From NCBI RefSeq assembly GCF_018614615.1, contig NZ_JAGGOK010000065.1, positions 1 through 64,000 of the forward strand: DNA of 64,000 bases, read 5' to 3'. This document shows, piece by piece, positions 43,978-54,600 of the stretch. Origin of the DNA: Streptomyces sp. ISL-100. GTDB taxonomy: Bacteria; Actinomycetota; Actinomycetes; Streptomycetales; Streptomycetaceae. The notes beneath the pieces were generated by a model. The model had not been told where the DNA came from. It saw nothing but the letters and a program-made list of their open reading frames with translations, and did no database searches. Position 1 is the first letter of the stretch; every line of letters begins with the position of its first letter. Position numbers and translations under genes: made by a program.

Positions 43978-44003
43978 GCCGAGCAGGGAATTCCCTGCTC
44001 GGC
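43978..44003. repeat. 26-bp perfect palindrome
   Basis: GCCGAGCAGGGAA and its exact complement TTCCCTGCTCGGC meet at 43990/43991 with no spacer. It lies in the gap between two minus-strand genes, 37-62 bases upstream of the chosen start of the distal one. It may be an operator or a processing/termination stem; no T-tract follows on the minus strand. Confidence 0.75.
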
Positions 44004-44048
44004 TGGGGTAAGCGGCTCGCATGGACCGGGCGTGCGGCCCGATGCCCG

Positions 44049-44840
44049 TCAGGTGCCGGCCAGCGGCATGGCGGCGGCGGCCAGCACGCCACGGGCGGCT
44101 GCCCGCTCCAGCGCGTTGCGCAGCAGGTCCTCGCGCGGCTGCTGGCCGATCGAGCCGGCGGGCGCGGTGTAGACGAGGACGGTGCTCGACTTGTTGGCCG
44201 CCGTCCGCCAGCCGTCGGTGACCTGGAGCGGCTGGTGGGCCTGCCACCAGGAGACGGGGTTTCCGCCGTTGGTGGCGGGCTGGAGTACGGCGTGCAGCTG
44301 GCCCATGGCGAGGAGGACCGACCAGCCGGGCAGTGCGGCGGGCACCTCGGCCATGTCCTTGACCGGCTGGAAGCCCTGCTCGGTGACGAGCGGCAGGAAC
44401 TCGTCGGTGGTGCCGTCGGAGCCGGGGCGGGCGACGGGCCCGGTCGGCTCGACGACCAGGGCCGGGTGCAACTGGCCGTCGATCAGTACGAGGCCGCTGG
44501 TGATGCCGAGCACGGCCTGGCCGGGCGAGCCGCCGTACTGCTCGGCGCCGGGGAGGTCGGGGGCGCCGCCGGTGATGCTGCGTACGGCGCCCTGGAGCTG
44601 TTCCTCGGCCACGCGGACGACCTGCGAGGGGATGCAGGTGGCGTGGGCGAACGCGAGCACAGCGGTTTCGTCTCCGACGAACAGCACGGTGCTCGTGCGT
44701 TCCAGTTCGGAGTCGCCCTGGGTACGGCAGGAGGTGCAGTCGTAGCTGCCCGGGGCATTCTCGCCGGCGAGCAGCCGGTCGGCTTCTTCGTTGCCGATCT
44801 CGGCGCGTACGTCGTCGCTGACGTCGAGCATGCGCGGCAC
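44049..44840 (-). CDS. Conserved hypothetical protein with N-terminal CxxC
   Basis: A 263-residue soluble protein starting MPRMLDVSDDVRAEIGNEEADRLL. Early on it has YDCTSCRTQGD, a CxxC that could bind metal or be redox-active, then a mostly alpha/beta domain ending in a helical segment REDLLRNALERAAARGVL. I do not know a function; similar proteins occur in the der neighbourhood of streptomycetes. GTG 44840 has GAGGAG six bases upstream; the frame continues to 45149 but with non-coding character. Confidence 0.78.
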   Translation of the reverse strand: MPRMLDVSDDVRAEIGNEEADRLLAGENAPGSYDCTSCRTQGDSELERTSTVLFVGDETAVLAFAHATCIPSQVVRVAEEQLQGAVRSITGGAPDLPGAEQYGGSPGQAVLGITSGLVLIDGQLHPALVVEPTGPVARPGSDGTTDEFLPLVTEQGFQPVKDMAEVPAALPGWSVLLAMGQLHAVLQPATNGGNPVSWWQAHQPLQVTDGWRTAANKSSTVLVYTAPAGSIGQQPREDLLRNALERAAARGVLAAAAMPLAGT

Positions 44841-45049
44841 GGGGGGCTCCTCGGACTCGGTGCGGGTGCCGGGCGGTTCCCGGCTCGTCAAGAAGACAAC
44901 GGGTGATCTGCGGCCGGGGTCACGCGAAGAAGGGAACGGAATCGAACCGAACGGCGCGGGCGGCCCCCGGCGTGTCCGGTCGGCCGACCGGGTGGGGCTT
45001 TTCCGGTGCGCCGCGCGGCACGTGAGCCGATGCCCGGGCGCCTGCCTAG

Positions 45050-46300
<1,251 letters not shown>

Positions 46301-46304
<4 letters not shown>

Positions 46305-48877
46305 GGGGCCTCGATGCGTCCCGCCGTCATGGTGTGCACGGTGTGGGCGATGTCCGCGACCAGGTCGAGGTCGTGCTCGACGACGAGCACGGCCATGCCG
46401 TCGGCCGCGAGTGCGGCCATGACGCGGGCCAGCCGCTGCGCCTCGGCGGTGTCGAGCCCGGCGGCGGGCTCGTCGAGCAGGAGGGTGTGCGGGCGGCCCG
46501 CGAGCGCCCTGCCGAGCTCTACGCGGCGCAGGGTTCCCGTGGGGAGGGCGGCTGCGGGGTGGTGCCGGATGGGCCCCGCGAGGTCCAGGAGGCGCAGTAC
46601 GGACTCCAGCGCGGTGGGGTCGGTCCGTACGTGGCCCTGTTCGGCGCCGAGCGCGATGTTCTCCTCGACGGTGAGGGAGGGGAAGACGGCGAGGTCCTGG
46701 AAGGTCCTGGCGATGCCGAGGCGGGTGCGGGTGTGCGGGGGTGTGTGGGTGATGTCCCTGCCGTTCAGCTCTACGCGGCCGGAGTCGGGGCGGAGCGTGC
46801 CGGACAGGCAGTGGAAGAGGGTGCTCTTGCCCGCTCCGTTGGGTCCGACGACTGCGGTCACCTTGCCGGGTTCGATGGTGATGTCGACGCCGTCCAGGGC
46901 GGTGTACGCGCCGTAGGTGAGGCGTAGGGCGTGGGCGGTGAGGGGGGCGGCCGCTCTGGTGCCGCTGCGCGGGGCTTTCCCCACCCCGCCCCTTCTCGCT
47001 GTGACACTTCGCGGCTCCGCCGCGTGGGGGCTGTGCCCCGGACTCCGCTCCTCGAACGCCGGAGGGGCTGGATGGTGCGGCCGGATCCAGCCCGTCCGGT
47101 GTCTGGGGCCGGCCCATGCCGGCCAGGGGTAGCGGCCCAGCAGTACTGCCAATACGCCGATGACCGCCGCTGCCGCGCCGCCCCGCGTCCCCGCGTCCAG
47201 GCCCACCAGCAGCGCCGCCGCCGCGCACGCGCCCAGGAGGCTGTCGGCGCCCAGGACCACGACCGCCGCGAACCACAGCAGCGCGCGCACCGGGTCGTAC
47301 GCCGCGGGGTCGAACGCGCGCAGGCCCATCCCCAGCATGCCGCCGCCCAGTGCGGCCAGTGCCGCGCCCGTGACGAAGGTGAGGAGCTTCAGGGCGGGGA
47401 CGGGAACGCCCGCAGCCGACGCGCCCGTCTCGTGGTCGCGCATCGCCGCCAGCGCGCGGCCCGCGCGGCCCCGGCGCAGCGCGGCCACGGCCAGCAGGGC
47501 AGCGGTCAGAAGGACCAGCTCCAGGGCGTAGTACACCCGGTCGGAATGGAAGCCGGCCGGGCGGGCCAGGCCGAGGCCGGCCGTCGCGTACGGCTGCGCG
47601 AAGACGAAGCGGCTCACCGCGACGACGAACGCCAGTGTGGTCAGGGCCAGTGCGAGGCCCCGGCGGCCGATCGCCGGCCAGCCGAGGAGCACGCCCAGCG
47701 GGGCCACCAGCACCACCGCCACGGCCAGGGCCGGGAGTTCCGGCATGGCGGGCAGGCCGGGGAAGCGGCCCGCCGCCAGGAGGGCGGTGAAGAGGGCGCC
47801 GAGGCCGGCGTACGCCGCCTGGCCCAGCGAGATCTGGCCGCCCCGGCCTGTCACGACCACCAGCGAGAGGAGGATCACCGCCAGTGCGGGGACCTGGATG
47901 GACGTGTGGAGATCCGAGCCCGCGAAGCCGAGCGGGAGGAGGAAGAGGACCCCCGCCACCAGCCACGCGACCGGCGGTGCGGCGGGCAGGACGGGCGCCG
48001 AAGGGCGGGGGAGCGCGTCGCGGGCGTCCGTGGTGGGCACCGCCAGGGCCGCGATCAGCAGGGCCACCACGAAGAGGTTCGCGCCGATGGCCTGGACGAG
48101 CGGCTCGGCCCAGGCCGCCGTCGGGTGCACCCGCGTCAGTTGCGCCTGCGCGACACCGATCGCCAGCGCCGCGCCCACCGCGACCGGCAGGCTCCGCATC
48201 CGCGCCACCACCGCCACCGCGATCACTTCGACAACGAGCAGGGGCAGTCCGTACGGGTCCAGGCGTACGTACGGGGCCAGGAGTACGCCCGTCAGGCCCG
48301 CCGTGAACGAGCCGAACGCCCAGCCCGCCGCCGCCACCCGGTCGGTGTTCGTCCCGCCCAGCGCGGCCAGCGGACGGTTGTCGACGACTGCCCGCAGCTC
48401 TCGCCCGAAACGCGTCCACCGCGTCACCGCGTCCACCAGGGCCGCCAGTACCACTACCGTCGCCAGCTGCGCCCATGGGTCGCCGGCCAGCAGCACGGGA
48501 GCATCCGCGCGGGCGCCCGTGCCCCACACCAGCGCCGCGCCCCCGACCAGCAGGACGAATACGCCGATGGACGCGACCAGGGTCTGCGCCGGATCGCTGC
48601 CGAGGACCGCCAGCGGCCGGAACACCGCCCGGTCCAGGAGCAGTCCGAGGCCGGGCGCCACGACCACCAGCGTCACGGCGGCGGCGAGCGGCAGCGGCCA
48701 GTCCCATTCCACCGCCAGTTGGCGCAGCACGTACGCGCACACCATGGCGATCGCGCCGTGCGCCAGGTTCAGTACGCCGGTCGCGCGGTAGGTGACGATC
48801 AGTCCGATGCCGGTGAGCGCCGCCGCGCTGCCGACGGCGAGCCCCGCCAGCGTGAGGTCGTACGTGAGAGACGACAC
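46301..48877 (-). CDS. LivH-LivM-LivG fusion: branched-chain-type ABC permease/ATPase
   Basis: An 858-residue single reading frame containing three normally separate subunits. LivH-type permease: residues about 1-285 (GLIVTYRATGVLNLAHGAIA). LivM-type permease: about 300-580 (GRGGQISLGQAAYAGLGALF). A non-conserved linker spans about 583-645, and a LivG-type ATPase follows with Walker A VVGPNGAGKST, a degenerate signature LPTGTLRRVELGRAL and Walker B TLLLDEPAAGLD. The linker is encoded by a dispersed repeat. An internal GTG at 46984 with AGAAGGGG upstream could start LivG separately. The substrate class (amino acids, urea, amides) is open. Confidence 0.87.
47049..47109. repeat. Dispersed Streptomyces palindromic repeat, copy B (inside coding frame)
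   Basis: TCCTCGAACGCCGGAGGGGC (from 47049) and AGCCCGTCCGGTGTCTGGGG (from 47089) are degenerate inverted arms of the same repeat as 23713-23799. On the minus strand it is read in frame and yields PAPPAFEER within the LivM-LivG linker. The adjoining CTTCGCGGCTCCGCCGCG segment (about 47008-47025) is also palindromic and often accompanies such repeats. Confidence 0.78.
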
Positions 48878-48881
48878 GGGG

Positions 48882-49319
48882 TCAGGCCTCGGCGGCGGGG
48901 GGTTCGGGGGGCGGGGGTTCGCAGATGGGGCAGAGGTTCAGGCCGGACGGGTCGTCCGGTGGCGCGGCGTCCGGTTTGCCGGTGACGAGCGGGCAGTCGG
49001 GCCGGTGCAGGAGCGTCCCGCCGGGGACTTGGAGCAGCGGGCCCTCGGCGGACGGCGGCGTGGACACTTCCACCGGCTCCGCGCCGGTGTCCTCCCGCGT
49101 GGGCGCAGGCTCCCGGTCGCCGCGTGCGAGGAGCACCGCGCCGGCGACGATCAGCGCCGCGCCGGGCACCGTGCAGGAGGCGATGTACGGGAGCTGCCGC
49201 TCGGCGAAGCGCTCGCCGGAGATCCCGTACCAGCCGATCACGCTGAGCACCGCACCGCAGACCAGGGCCGCCAGGCCGGCCCACAGCAGCGGCCTGTCGA
49301 GCGGTCGCGTCCTTGGCAC
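48882..49319 (-). CDS. Two-helix membrane protein with C-terminal Cys/His motif
   Basis: A 145-residue protein: two membrane helices (LLWAGLAALVCGAVLSVIGW and ASCTVPGAALIVAGAVLLA), an acidic linker, then LLHRPDCPLVTG and LNLCPICEP, a His-Cys and Cys-x-x-Cys pattern that could bind a metal ion. It lies four bases upstream of the LivHMG gene, so the two are probably co-transcribed. GTG 49319 has AGGGGG upstream. Function unknown. Confidence 0.8.
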   Translation of the reverse strand: MPRTRPLDRPLLWAGLAALVCGAVLSVIGWYGISGERFAERQLPYIASCTVPGAALIVAGAVLLARGDREPAPTREDTGAEPVEVSTPPSAEGPLLQVPGGTLLHRPDCPLVTGKPDAAPPDDPSGLNLCPICEPPPPEPPAAEA

Positions 49320-49443
49320 CGGGACCCCCTAGAGGCACTTCACGGGTCAGTACGAGCCTGTCGTTGGCGGCGGATACGTTGCACTATGCCGTGAAGCGAC
49401 AGACCCTGGAAGCATCGGGCCGATCGGCCCGGTCGGACACCCG

Positions 49444-49983
49444 GTGGTGAGCCAGATGGTCCTCGGCAGACACCCTCGTACTGCGGCATGGGCGGCCGCC
49501 GCAGTGCTGATACTGGTACCAGCCGCCGCGGCCTGCGGCGACGACAACGGCGCGCCGGAGGCGCCGGCGCGTTCCCCGGCCACCGGCACCAGCCCTCCGG
49601 TGACCCCGGACAAGAACCAGCCCAGCGACCTCGCCGCGGCCAGGGCCGAGGTCGAGAAGAACTGGACGACGTTCTTCGATCCCAAGGCGTCGACGGACGA
49701 CAAGGTCAGGGTGCTCCAGAACGGCGAGCAGATGCGGCGCGTGCTGACGGCCTTCGCGAATGACCCGAACGCCGCCAAGTCCTCGGCGAACGTCACCGAC
49801 GTGAAGTTCACCTCCGCCACCGAGGCGGATGTGACGTACGACCTGCTCGTCGGCGGACAGCCCGCCGTGCCCAACAGCAAGGGCACCTCGGTCCTCCAGG
49901 ACGACGTGTGGAAGGTCTCCGTCAAGACCCTGTGCGCCCTGGTCCAGCTCAGCGGCAATGCGCCGGCTGTGCCGGGCTGCTGA
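49444..49983 (+). CDS. Putative lipoprotein
   Basis: A protein of up to 179 residues with an N-terminal hydrophobic segment ending VPAAAACGDD, a lipobox with the modified Cys near residue 31. The mature part (ARAEVEKNWTTFFDPKASTD and DVKFTSATEADVTYDLLVGG) has the NTF2-like or MTB12-like look of small actinobacterial lipoproteins. The start may instead be GTG 47 bases' equivalent downstream at 49447 or ATG 49456; no ribosome binding site decides. It overlaps the binding-protein gene by 26 bases, so both may form one operon divergent from livHMG. Confidence 0.8.
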   Translation: MVSQMVLGRHPRTAAWAAAAVLILVPAAAACGDDNGAPEAPARSPATGTSPPVTPDKNQPSDLAAARAEVEKNWTTFFDPKASTDDKVRVLQNGEQMRRVLTAFANDPNAAKSSANVTDVKFTSATEADVTYDLLVGGQPAVPNSKGTSVLQDDVWKVSVKTLCALVQLSGNAPAVPGC

Positions 49984-51268
49984 AAGCCTGCTGCTCGCGG
50001 CGTTCCTCCTGCTGAGCGCCGCCTGTGGCAGTCGGCTGCCCGAGAGCGACTTCGAGGGCCGCCGGAGCGACCCGCCGCCCGCCCGGGAGGCCGAGCCGAT
50101 ACGTATCGGCATCATCAGCAGTGCCACCAGCCCGGTCGGCGGCTCGGCCTTCAGCGGCCCCGGGGAGGGCGCACGGGCGTACTTCGACGCGCTCAACGCG
50201 GACGGCGGCATCGACGGCCGCAAGGTCGATGTGTTCACCTGCGACGACGGCGGCAGCGGCGTCGGCAACAACGACTGCGTGCACAAACTCCTCGACGAGC
50301 GGAAGGTCTTCGCGCTGGTCGCGACGACCGCCCTGGAGTACGCGGGCGCGCCACGGGTCGCCGCCGCGGGCGTCCCCGACATCGGCGGCCAGCCGATCGG
50401 TCCGGCGTACGACACCTACCCCCACCTGTACGGGATCTACGGCAGTGATGCCCCGCGCACCGGCGGGAAGCCGGGCTGGAACGGCATGCTCTACGGCGGC
50501 ACCGAGGTCTACCGCTACTTCAAGCGCGAGCACGGCGCGCGCACCGCCGCCGTGGTCGCCTACAACCAGGCCGCGTCGGCGGCGTACGCGCGGCTGGTCA
50601 CCAAGGGGCTGAAGGCCGAGGGCTACCGGGTCGTCACCGAACAGGTGGACTTCGTCCTGCCCAACTTCCGGGCGGTGGCTGCGGACCTCAAGGACCAAGG
50701 GGTCGACCTGGTCTTCGACGCGATGGACACGCACGGCAACGCCCAGCTGTGCGAGGCGATGGACGACGTGGGCGTGGAGGTCACCGCGAAGGTCACCAAT
50801 GTGCAGAACTGGTCGTCCGCAGTTCCGCGGGACTTCAAGGACGCGCCACGCTGCCGCAACGCCCTGTGGGTCACCGGAGCCAGCCGCAACTACGAGGACG
50901 TGAGCCATCCGGCCGTACGGGAGTTCCGCGAGGCGATGGGGGAGGCGGGGAAGGGAGGCCAGGACCGGCCGCTCTCCCAGTGGCAGTTGGAGGGCTGGGC
51001 GGCCGCCATGTGGTTCACGGACGCGGCGAAGTCGTGCGGACGGCAGCTCACGCGCGCGTGCGTCGAGGCGTACCTGAACCGCGAAGAGCCGTACACCGCA
51101 CGCGGACTGCTGCTCCCCGTGACGTACAAGCGACTGGCCGAGCCGCCCGAAACCCGGCGCACGTGCCTGTCGGTGGCGCGGTGGCAGGACGGGGCGGGAT
51201 GGGTGACGCAGGGCGGGGACATTACCGGCAACTGCTTCACCGTGCCGCAACTTCCCTACCGGCCCTGA
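49958..51268 (+). CDS. ABC transporter substrate-binding lipoprotein (LivK-like)
   Basis: A 436-residue type I periplasmic-binding-protein fold. The N-terminus MRRLCRAAESLLLAAFLLLSA then ACGS is a lipoprotein signal. IRIGIISSATSPVGGSAFSG opens the ligand-binding domain, followed by ARAYFDALNADGGIDGRKV and a hinge region typical of LivJ/LivK-like proteins. It most likely serves the divergent LivHMG-LivF transporter about 600 bases away, which is inference from position and family match. ATG 49958 lies within the preceding gene. Confidence 0.87.
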   Translation: MRRLCRAAESLLLAAFLLLSAACGSRLPESDFEGRRSDPPPAREAEPIRIGIISSATSPVGGSAFSGPGEGARAYFDALNADGGIDGRKVDVFTCDDGGSGVGNNDCVHKLLDERKVFALVATTALEYAGAPRVAAAGVPDIGGQPIGPAYDTYPHLYGIYGSDAPRTGGKPGWNGMLYGGTEVYRYFKREHGARTAAVVAYNQAASAAYARLVTKGLKAEGYRVVTEQVDFVLPNFRAVAADLKDQGVDLVFDAMDTHGNAQLCEAMDDVGVEVTAKVTNVQNWSSAVPRDFKDAPRCRNALWVTGASRNYEDVSHPAVREFREAMGEAGKGGQDRPLSQWQLEGWAAAMWFTDAAKSCGRQLTRACVEAYLNREEPYTARGLLLPVTYKRLAEPPETRRTCLSVARWQDGAGWVTQGGDITGNCFTVPQLPYRP

Positions 51269-51434
51269 TGCGTAGAACGGCAGTTTGGTTGCCCGCTCGC
51301 CGCTATCGATGTCACAACCGTATTGGAACGATTCGATGCGATCCGGTCCGATCGGTTTATGACCAGTACAGTCCATTTCTGAAAGCAAGCGGACATGGAC
51401 CAGTCCGCGGAAGATCTGGGGGTCGCGTCGGCGT

Positions 51435-52718
51435 ATGCACATCTCTTTTCTGCTCCACAACGCGTACGGCATCGGCGGCACGATCCGCACTACGTTCAAC
51501 CTCGCCCAGGCGCTGGCCGAGCAGCACGACGTCGAGATCGTCTCGGCCTTCCGCCACCGCGACGAGCCCGCGATGGGCGCCCCCGCCGGCGTACGGCTGG
51601 ACTATCTGGTGGATCTGCGGAAGAAGAGCCACGGATACGACGGCGACGACGAGCGGTTCAAGCAGCCGGCCAAGGTTTTCCCGGCCGGCGACGGCCGCCA
51701 CAAGCAGTACAGCCGGCTCACCGACGCCCGTATCGCCACGCATCTGAAGTCCACGGAGGCGGACGTCGTCGTCGGCACCCGCCCCGGGCTCAACGTGCAC
51801 ATCACCCGGCAGACCAGGCGCGGCCCCGTGCGCGTTGGCCAGGAGCACCTCACCCTCGCCGGGCACGGCTACCGGCTGCGCCGCGAACTGAGTCACCGTT
51901 ACGGTCTGCTCGATGCCATCACCACCGTCACCGAGGCCGACGCCCACGCCTACCGGACCCGGCTCAAGCTGCCCGGCGTACGCATCGAGGCTGTGCCGAA
52001 CAGCGTGCCCGCGCCCCTCATCGCGCCGGCCGACTCCAGCGCCAAGTGGGTCGTCGCGGCCGGCCGGCTCACCAAGGTCAAGCGGTACGACCTGCTGATC
52101 GAGGCCTTCGCGAAGGTCGTCGCCGCCCGCCCCGACTGGCGGCTGCGCATCTACGGCAGCGGCGACGCGAGCGGCAACGAGAAGCAGGCCCTGCACGCCC
52201 TCATCAGTGAACTCGGGCTGCACAATCACGTCTTCCTGATGGGATCGGCCAACCCCATTGAGCCCGAGTGGGTCAAGGGCTCGATCGCGGCGGTCACCTC
52301 CAGCCACGAGTCCTTCGGCATGACCATCGTCGAAGCGATGCGCTCCGGGCTGCCGGTGGTCTCCACCGACTGCCCGCACGGGCCGCGCGAGATCATCGCC
52401 GATGGGTCGGACGGGCGGCTGGTGCCGGTGGGGGACTCCGACGCTGTTGCCGACGCTCTCCTTGGACTGATCAACGACGACGAACTGCGGCGCGCCATGG
52501 GAGCGGCCGCGCTCGACAGCTCGGCCCGCTTCGACCCGGGGCACATCGCCGAGCGTCATGAGGCGCTGTTCACCGAACTGGTCTCGCGCGGCGCCAACAG
52601 CCGTTCGCGCGGCCGGGTCCAGGACGCGCTGTACCGCTCCCGGGGAGCGGTGTTCGACGGGGCGTACTCCCTCCGCTACAAGGCCGCCTCCGTACTCCGG
52701 AAAGGGCAGACCGCATGA
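51435..52718 (+). CDS. GT4-family glycosyltransferase
   Basis: A 427-residue GT-B enzyme. It begins MHISFLLHNAYGIGGTIRTT, carries a donor-domain start VVAAGRLTKVKRYDLLIEAF and the E-x7-E region SSHESFGMTIVEAMRSGLPV. This pattern is common in exopolysaccharide and wall-polymer transferases. ATG 51435 starts the conserved core directly; a GGGGG run lies upstream. It overlaps the next gene by four bases (ATGA), which suggests a two-protein unit. Confidence 0.88.
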   Translation: MHISFLLHNAYGIGGTIRTTFNLAQALAEQHDVEIVSAFRHRDEPAMGAPAGVRLDYLVDLRKKSHGYDGDDERFKQPAKVFPAGDGRHKQYSRLTDARIATHLKSTEADVVVGTRPGLNVHITRQTRRGPVRVGQEHLTLAGHGYRLRRELSHRYGLLDAITTVTEADAHAYRTRLKLPGVRIEAVPNSVPAPLIAPADSSAKWVVAAGRLTKVKRYDLLIEAFAKVVAARPDWRLRIYGSGDASGNEKQALHALISELGLHNHVFLMGSANPIEPEWVKGSIAAVTSSHESFGMTIVEAMRSGLPVVSTDCPHGPREIIADGSDGRLVPVGDSDAVADALLGLINDDELRRAMGAAALDSSARFDPGHIAERHEALFTELVSRGANSRSRGRVQDALYRSRGAVFDGAYSLRYKAASVLRKGQTA

Positions 52719-53566
52719 CCAGCACCTCGACCCGCACGGAGCCGCCGCGCGCCGACTGCATCGCGGACTCCGCCGGCGGCGTCACCTTCGACATCGTGGG
52801 TGACGCGTCTCCGGGCGCGGTGCTCGTACTGCGGCGGCGCGGCGGAAAGACGGCCGCGGACGTCATGCGGCTGCCGCTCACGCCCACCGGGGACGACCGC
52901 TCACGTGCGGTGCTGCCGAGTACGGTCGAGCTGGCGGAGGGGCGCTGGGACGCCTTCACCGCCCACGGGGACGAGACCGGGGAACAGCGCATCGAGCCCG
53001 GCGTCAGGGACCTGCGCTCGCTCGTCGACCGCGCCCCGGACTCCGGGCGCGCGCGAGTCGCCGTACGCATCCCCTATCCGACGGCCGACGGCAAGCTCGC
53101 GGTGCGCAGCTGGCTGCGAGCGCCGCACGCGGAGGCCGGGACCATTACCTTCGCGCAGGGCGCGATGACGCTGGAGGGGCGGCTGTACGGGGCCGGGACC
53201 GGGCTCGGCGAGGGCGCGGTCCTCGAGGCCAGGCTGCGCGGCGCGAAGAAGGACGTGCACCGGGTGCCGGTGACGGTCCGGGTGGACGGCACGTTCACCT
53301 TCACCCTGGCGTACGAGCCGCTGGCCGAGGGGCGCGGCGACGAGCAGCGGCTGTGGGACCTGTGGCTGTGCCCGGCGGAGGCGGAGCCGGGGCAGGCGGC
53401 CGGGATACGGGTGGGGCGCATCCTGGACGACGTCTGGGACAAGAAGGGCGTCTTCCGCTACCCGGTGCGGCCGGTGGAGGGGCCGAGGGTGACGCGGCCG
53501 ACCACGGCGTACCCGTACTTCACCGTCGACAACGACCTCAGCGTGCGGCTCGACACCCTTAAGTGA
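52715..53566 (+). CDS. Conserved hypothetical protein coupled to glycosyltransferase
   Basis: A 283-residue protein made almost wholly of predicted beta-strands (FDIVGDASPGAVLVLRRRG, VTVRVDGTFTFTLAYEPLAE). I do not know its family with certainty; similar sequences occur as accessory parts of actinobacterial wall-polymer glycosyltransferases. No signal peptide is seen, so it is cytoplasmic. ATG 52715 overlaps the upstream stop, so it is translationally coupled to the glycosyltransferase. Confidence 0.78.
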   Translation: MTSTSTRTEPPRADCIADSAGGVTFDIVGDASPGAVLVLRRRGGKTAADVMRLPLTPTGDDRSRAVLPSTVELAEGRWDAFTAHGDETGEQRIEPGVRDLRSLVDRAPDSGRARVAVRIPYPTADGKLAVRSWLRAPHAEAGTITFAQGAMTLEGRLYGAGTGLGEGAVLEARLRGAKKDVHRVPVTVRVDGTFTFTLAYEPLAEGRGDEQRLWDLWLCPAEAEPGQAAGIRVGRILDDVWDKKGVFRYPVRPVEGPRVTRPTTAYPYFTVDNDLSVRLDTLK

Positions 53567-53574
53567 GTAAGGCA

Positions 53575-53613
53575 GCCAGGGCTTGAGGACAGTGCCTGTC
53601 CTCAAGCCCTGGC
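53575..53613. promoter_or_regulatory. 39-bp palindrome before WYL regulator gene
   Basis: GCCAGGGCTTGAGGACAG and CTGTCCTCAAGCCCTGGC are exact inverted copies of 18 bases around the three-base centre TGC. The site ends 12 bases before the ATG of the WYL regulator and starts eight bases after the stop of the preceding gene. It could be an autoregulatory operator or a terminator for the upstream operon; there is no T-tract on either side. Confidence 0.8.
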
Positions 53614-53625
53614 AGACTCGCCCCC

Positions 53626-54600
53626 ATGTTGGAGACCTCCGCACGTCTGCTGCGCCTGCTCTCGCTGCTCCAGGCCCACCGCGAATGGTCCGGGCCCGAC
53701 CTGGCCCAGCGGCTCGGCGTCACTCCGCGCACTGTGCGCCGCGACGTCGACCGGCTGCGCGAGCTCGGCTATCCCGTCAACGCCAGCCCCGGCACGGGCG
53801 GCGGCTACCAGCTCGGCGCGGGCGCCGAACTGCCGCCGCTGCTGCTCGACGACGAGGAGGCCGTGGCCGTCGCGGTCGGCCTGCGCACCGCCGCCGGACA
53901 GGGCATCGAGGGCATCGGCGAGACGTCCGTACGCGCGCTGGCCAAGCTCGAACAGGTGCTGCCGAACCGGCTGCGCCGCCGCGTCGGCGCGCTCAACGCC
54001 TTCACCGTCCCCATGCTGCGCGGCCCCGGGGCGTCCACCGTCGATGCCTCCGTCCTGACGGAGCTGGCCAACGCCTGCCGGGACAACGAGCGGCTGCGCT
54101 TCGAGTACCGCGACCACGGCGGCAGTTCGTCCCGCCGGACCGTCGAGCCGCACCGCCTGGTGTGCACCGAGCGCCGCTGGTATCTCGTCGCCTGGGACCT
54201 GGACCGCTCCGACTGGCGTACGTTCCGGGCGGACCGGATCACCCCGACGCCCCCGCACGGCCCGCGCTTCGTCCCGCGCGATCCCCCGGCCGAGGACTTG
54301 GCGGCGTACGTCTCGAAAGGCGTTTCCACCGGGGCGTACGCCGCGACGGCCGTGGTCCGGCTGCTGGCGCCTCTGGAGGAGGCGCGGCAGGCGGTCTCGC
54401 CCAGCGCCGGCGTACTCGAAGCCGTCGACGAGCACAGCTGTCTGCTGCGCACCGGGGCGGCGAGCCTCGATGTGCTGGTCATTCACATCATGCTGATGGG
54501 CTTCGACTTCGAGGTCGTCGAGCCGCCGGAGCTCACCGACCGGATCAGGTCGGCCCGTGATCTCCTCGCGCGCGCTCTGGATCGAGGGGCGCCGGCCTGA
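53626..54600 (+). CDS. WYL-domain HTH transcriptional regulator
   Basis: A 324-residue YafY-type regulator. An N-terminal HTH_11 winged helix (ARLLRLLSLLQAHREWSGPD, LAQRLGVTPRTVRRDVDRLR) is followed by the WYL ligand-sensing domain (VEPHRLVCTERRWYLVAWDL) and a WCX-like C-terminus. Such proteins repress or activate neighbouring genes in response to ligands, often nucleic acids or nucleotides. ATG 53626 has no ribosome binding site because a palindrome lies just upstream, consistent with a leaderless, autoregulated transcript. Confidence 0.9.
   Translation: MLETSARLLRLLSLLQAHREWSGPDLAQRLGVTPRTVRRDVDRLRELGYPVNASPGTGGGYQLGAGAELPPLLLDDEEAVAVAVGLRTAAGQGIEGIGETSVRALAKLEQVLPNRLRRRVGALNAFTVPMLRGPGASTVDASVLTELANACRDNERLRFEYRDHGGSSSRRTVEPHRLVCTERRWYLVAWDLDRSDWRTFRADRITPTPPHGPRFVPRDPPAEDLAAYVSKGVSTGAYAATAVVRLLAPLEEARQAVSPSAGVLEAVDEHSCLLRTGAASLDVLVIHIMLMGFDFEVVEPPELTDRIRSARDLLARALDRGAPA

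Noticed and set aside
43978-44003. tRNA-like or attachment-site reading of the 26-bp palindrome
   Set aside because: No cloverleaf can be drawn, and there is no integrase gene or direct-repeat partner in the window.
40781-44092. Long minus-strand frame of 1103 codons over cmk, plsC and der
   Set aside because: Antisense to three unmistakable core genes and without recognisable domains.
46931-48985. Plus-strand frame of 684 codons antisense to livHMG
   Set aside because: Its translation is Arg/Gln/His-rich without hydrophobic segments or motifs; the minus frame has permease helices and ABC motifs.
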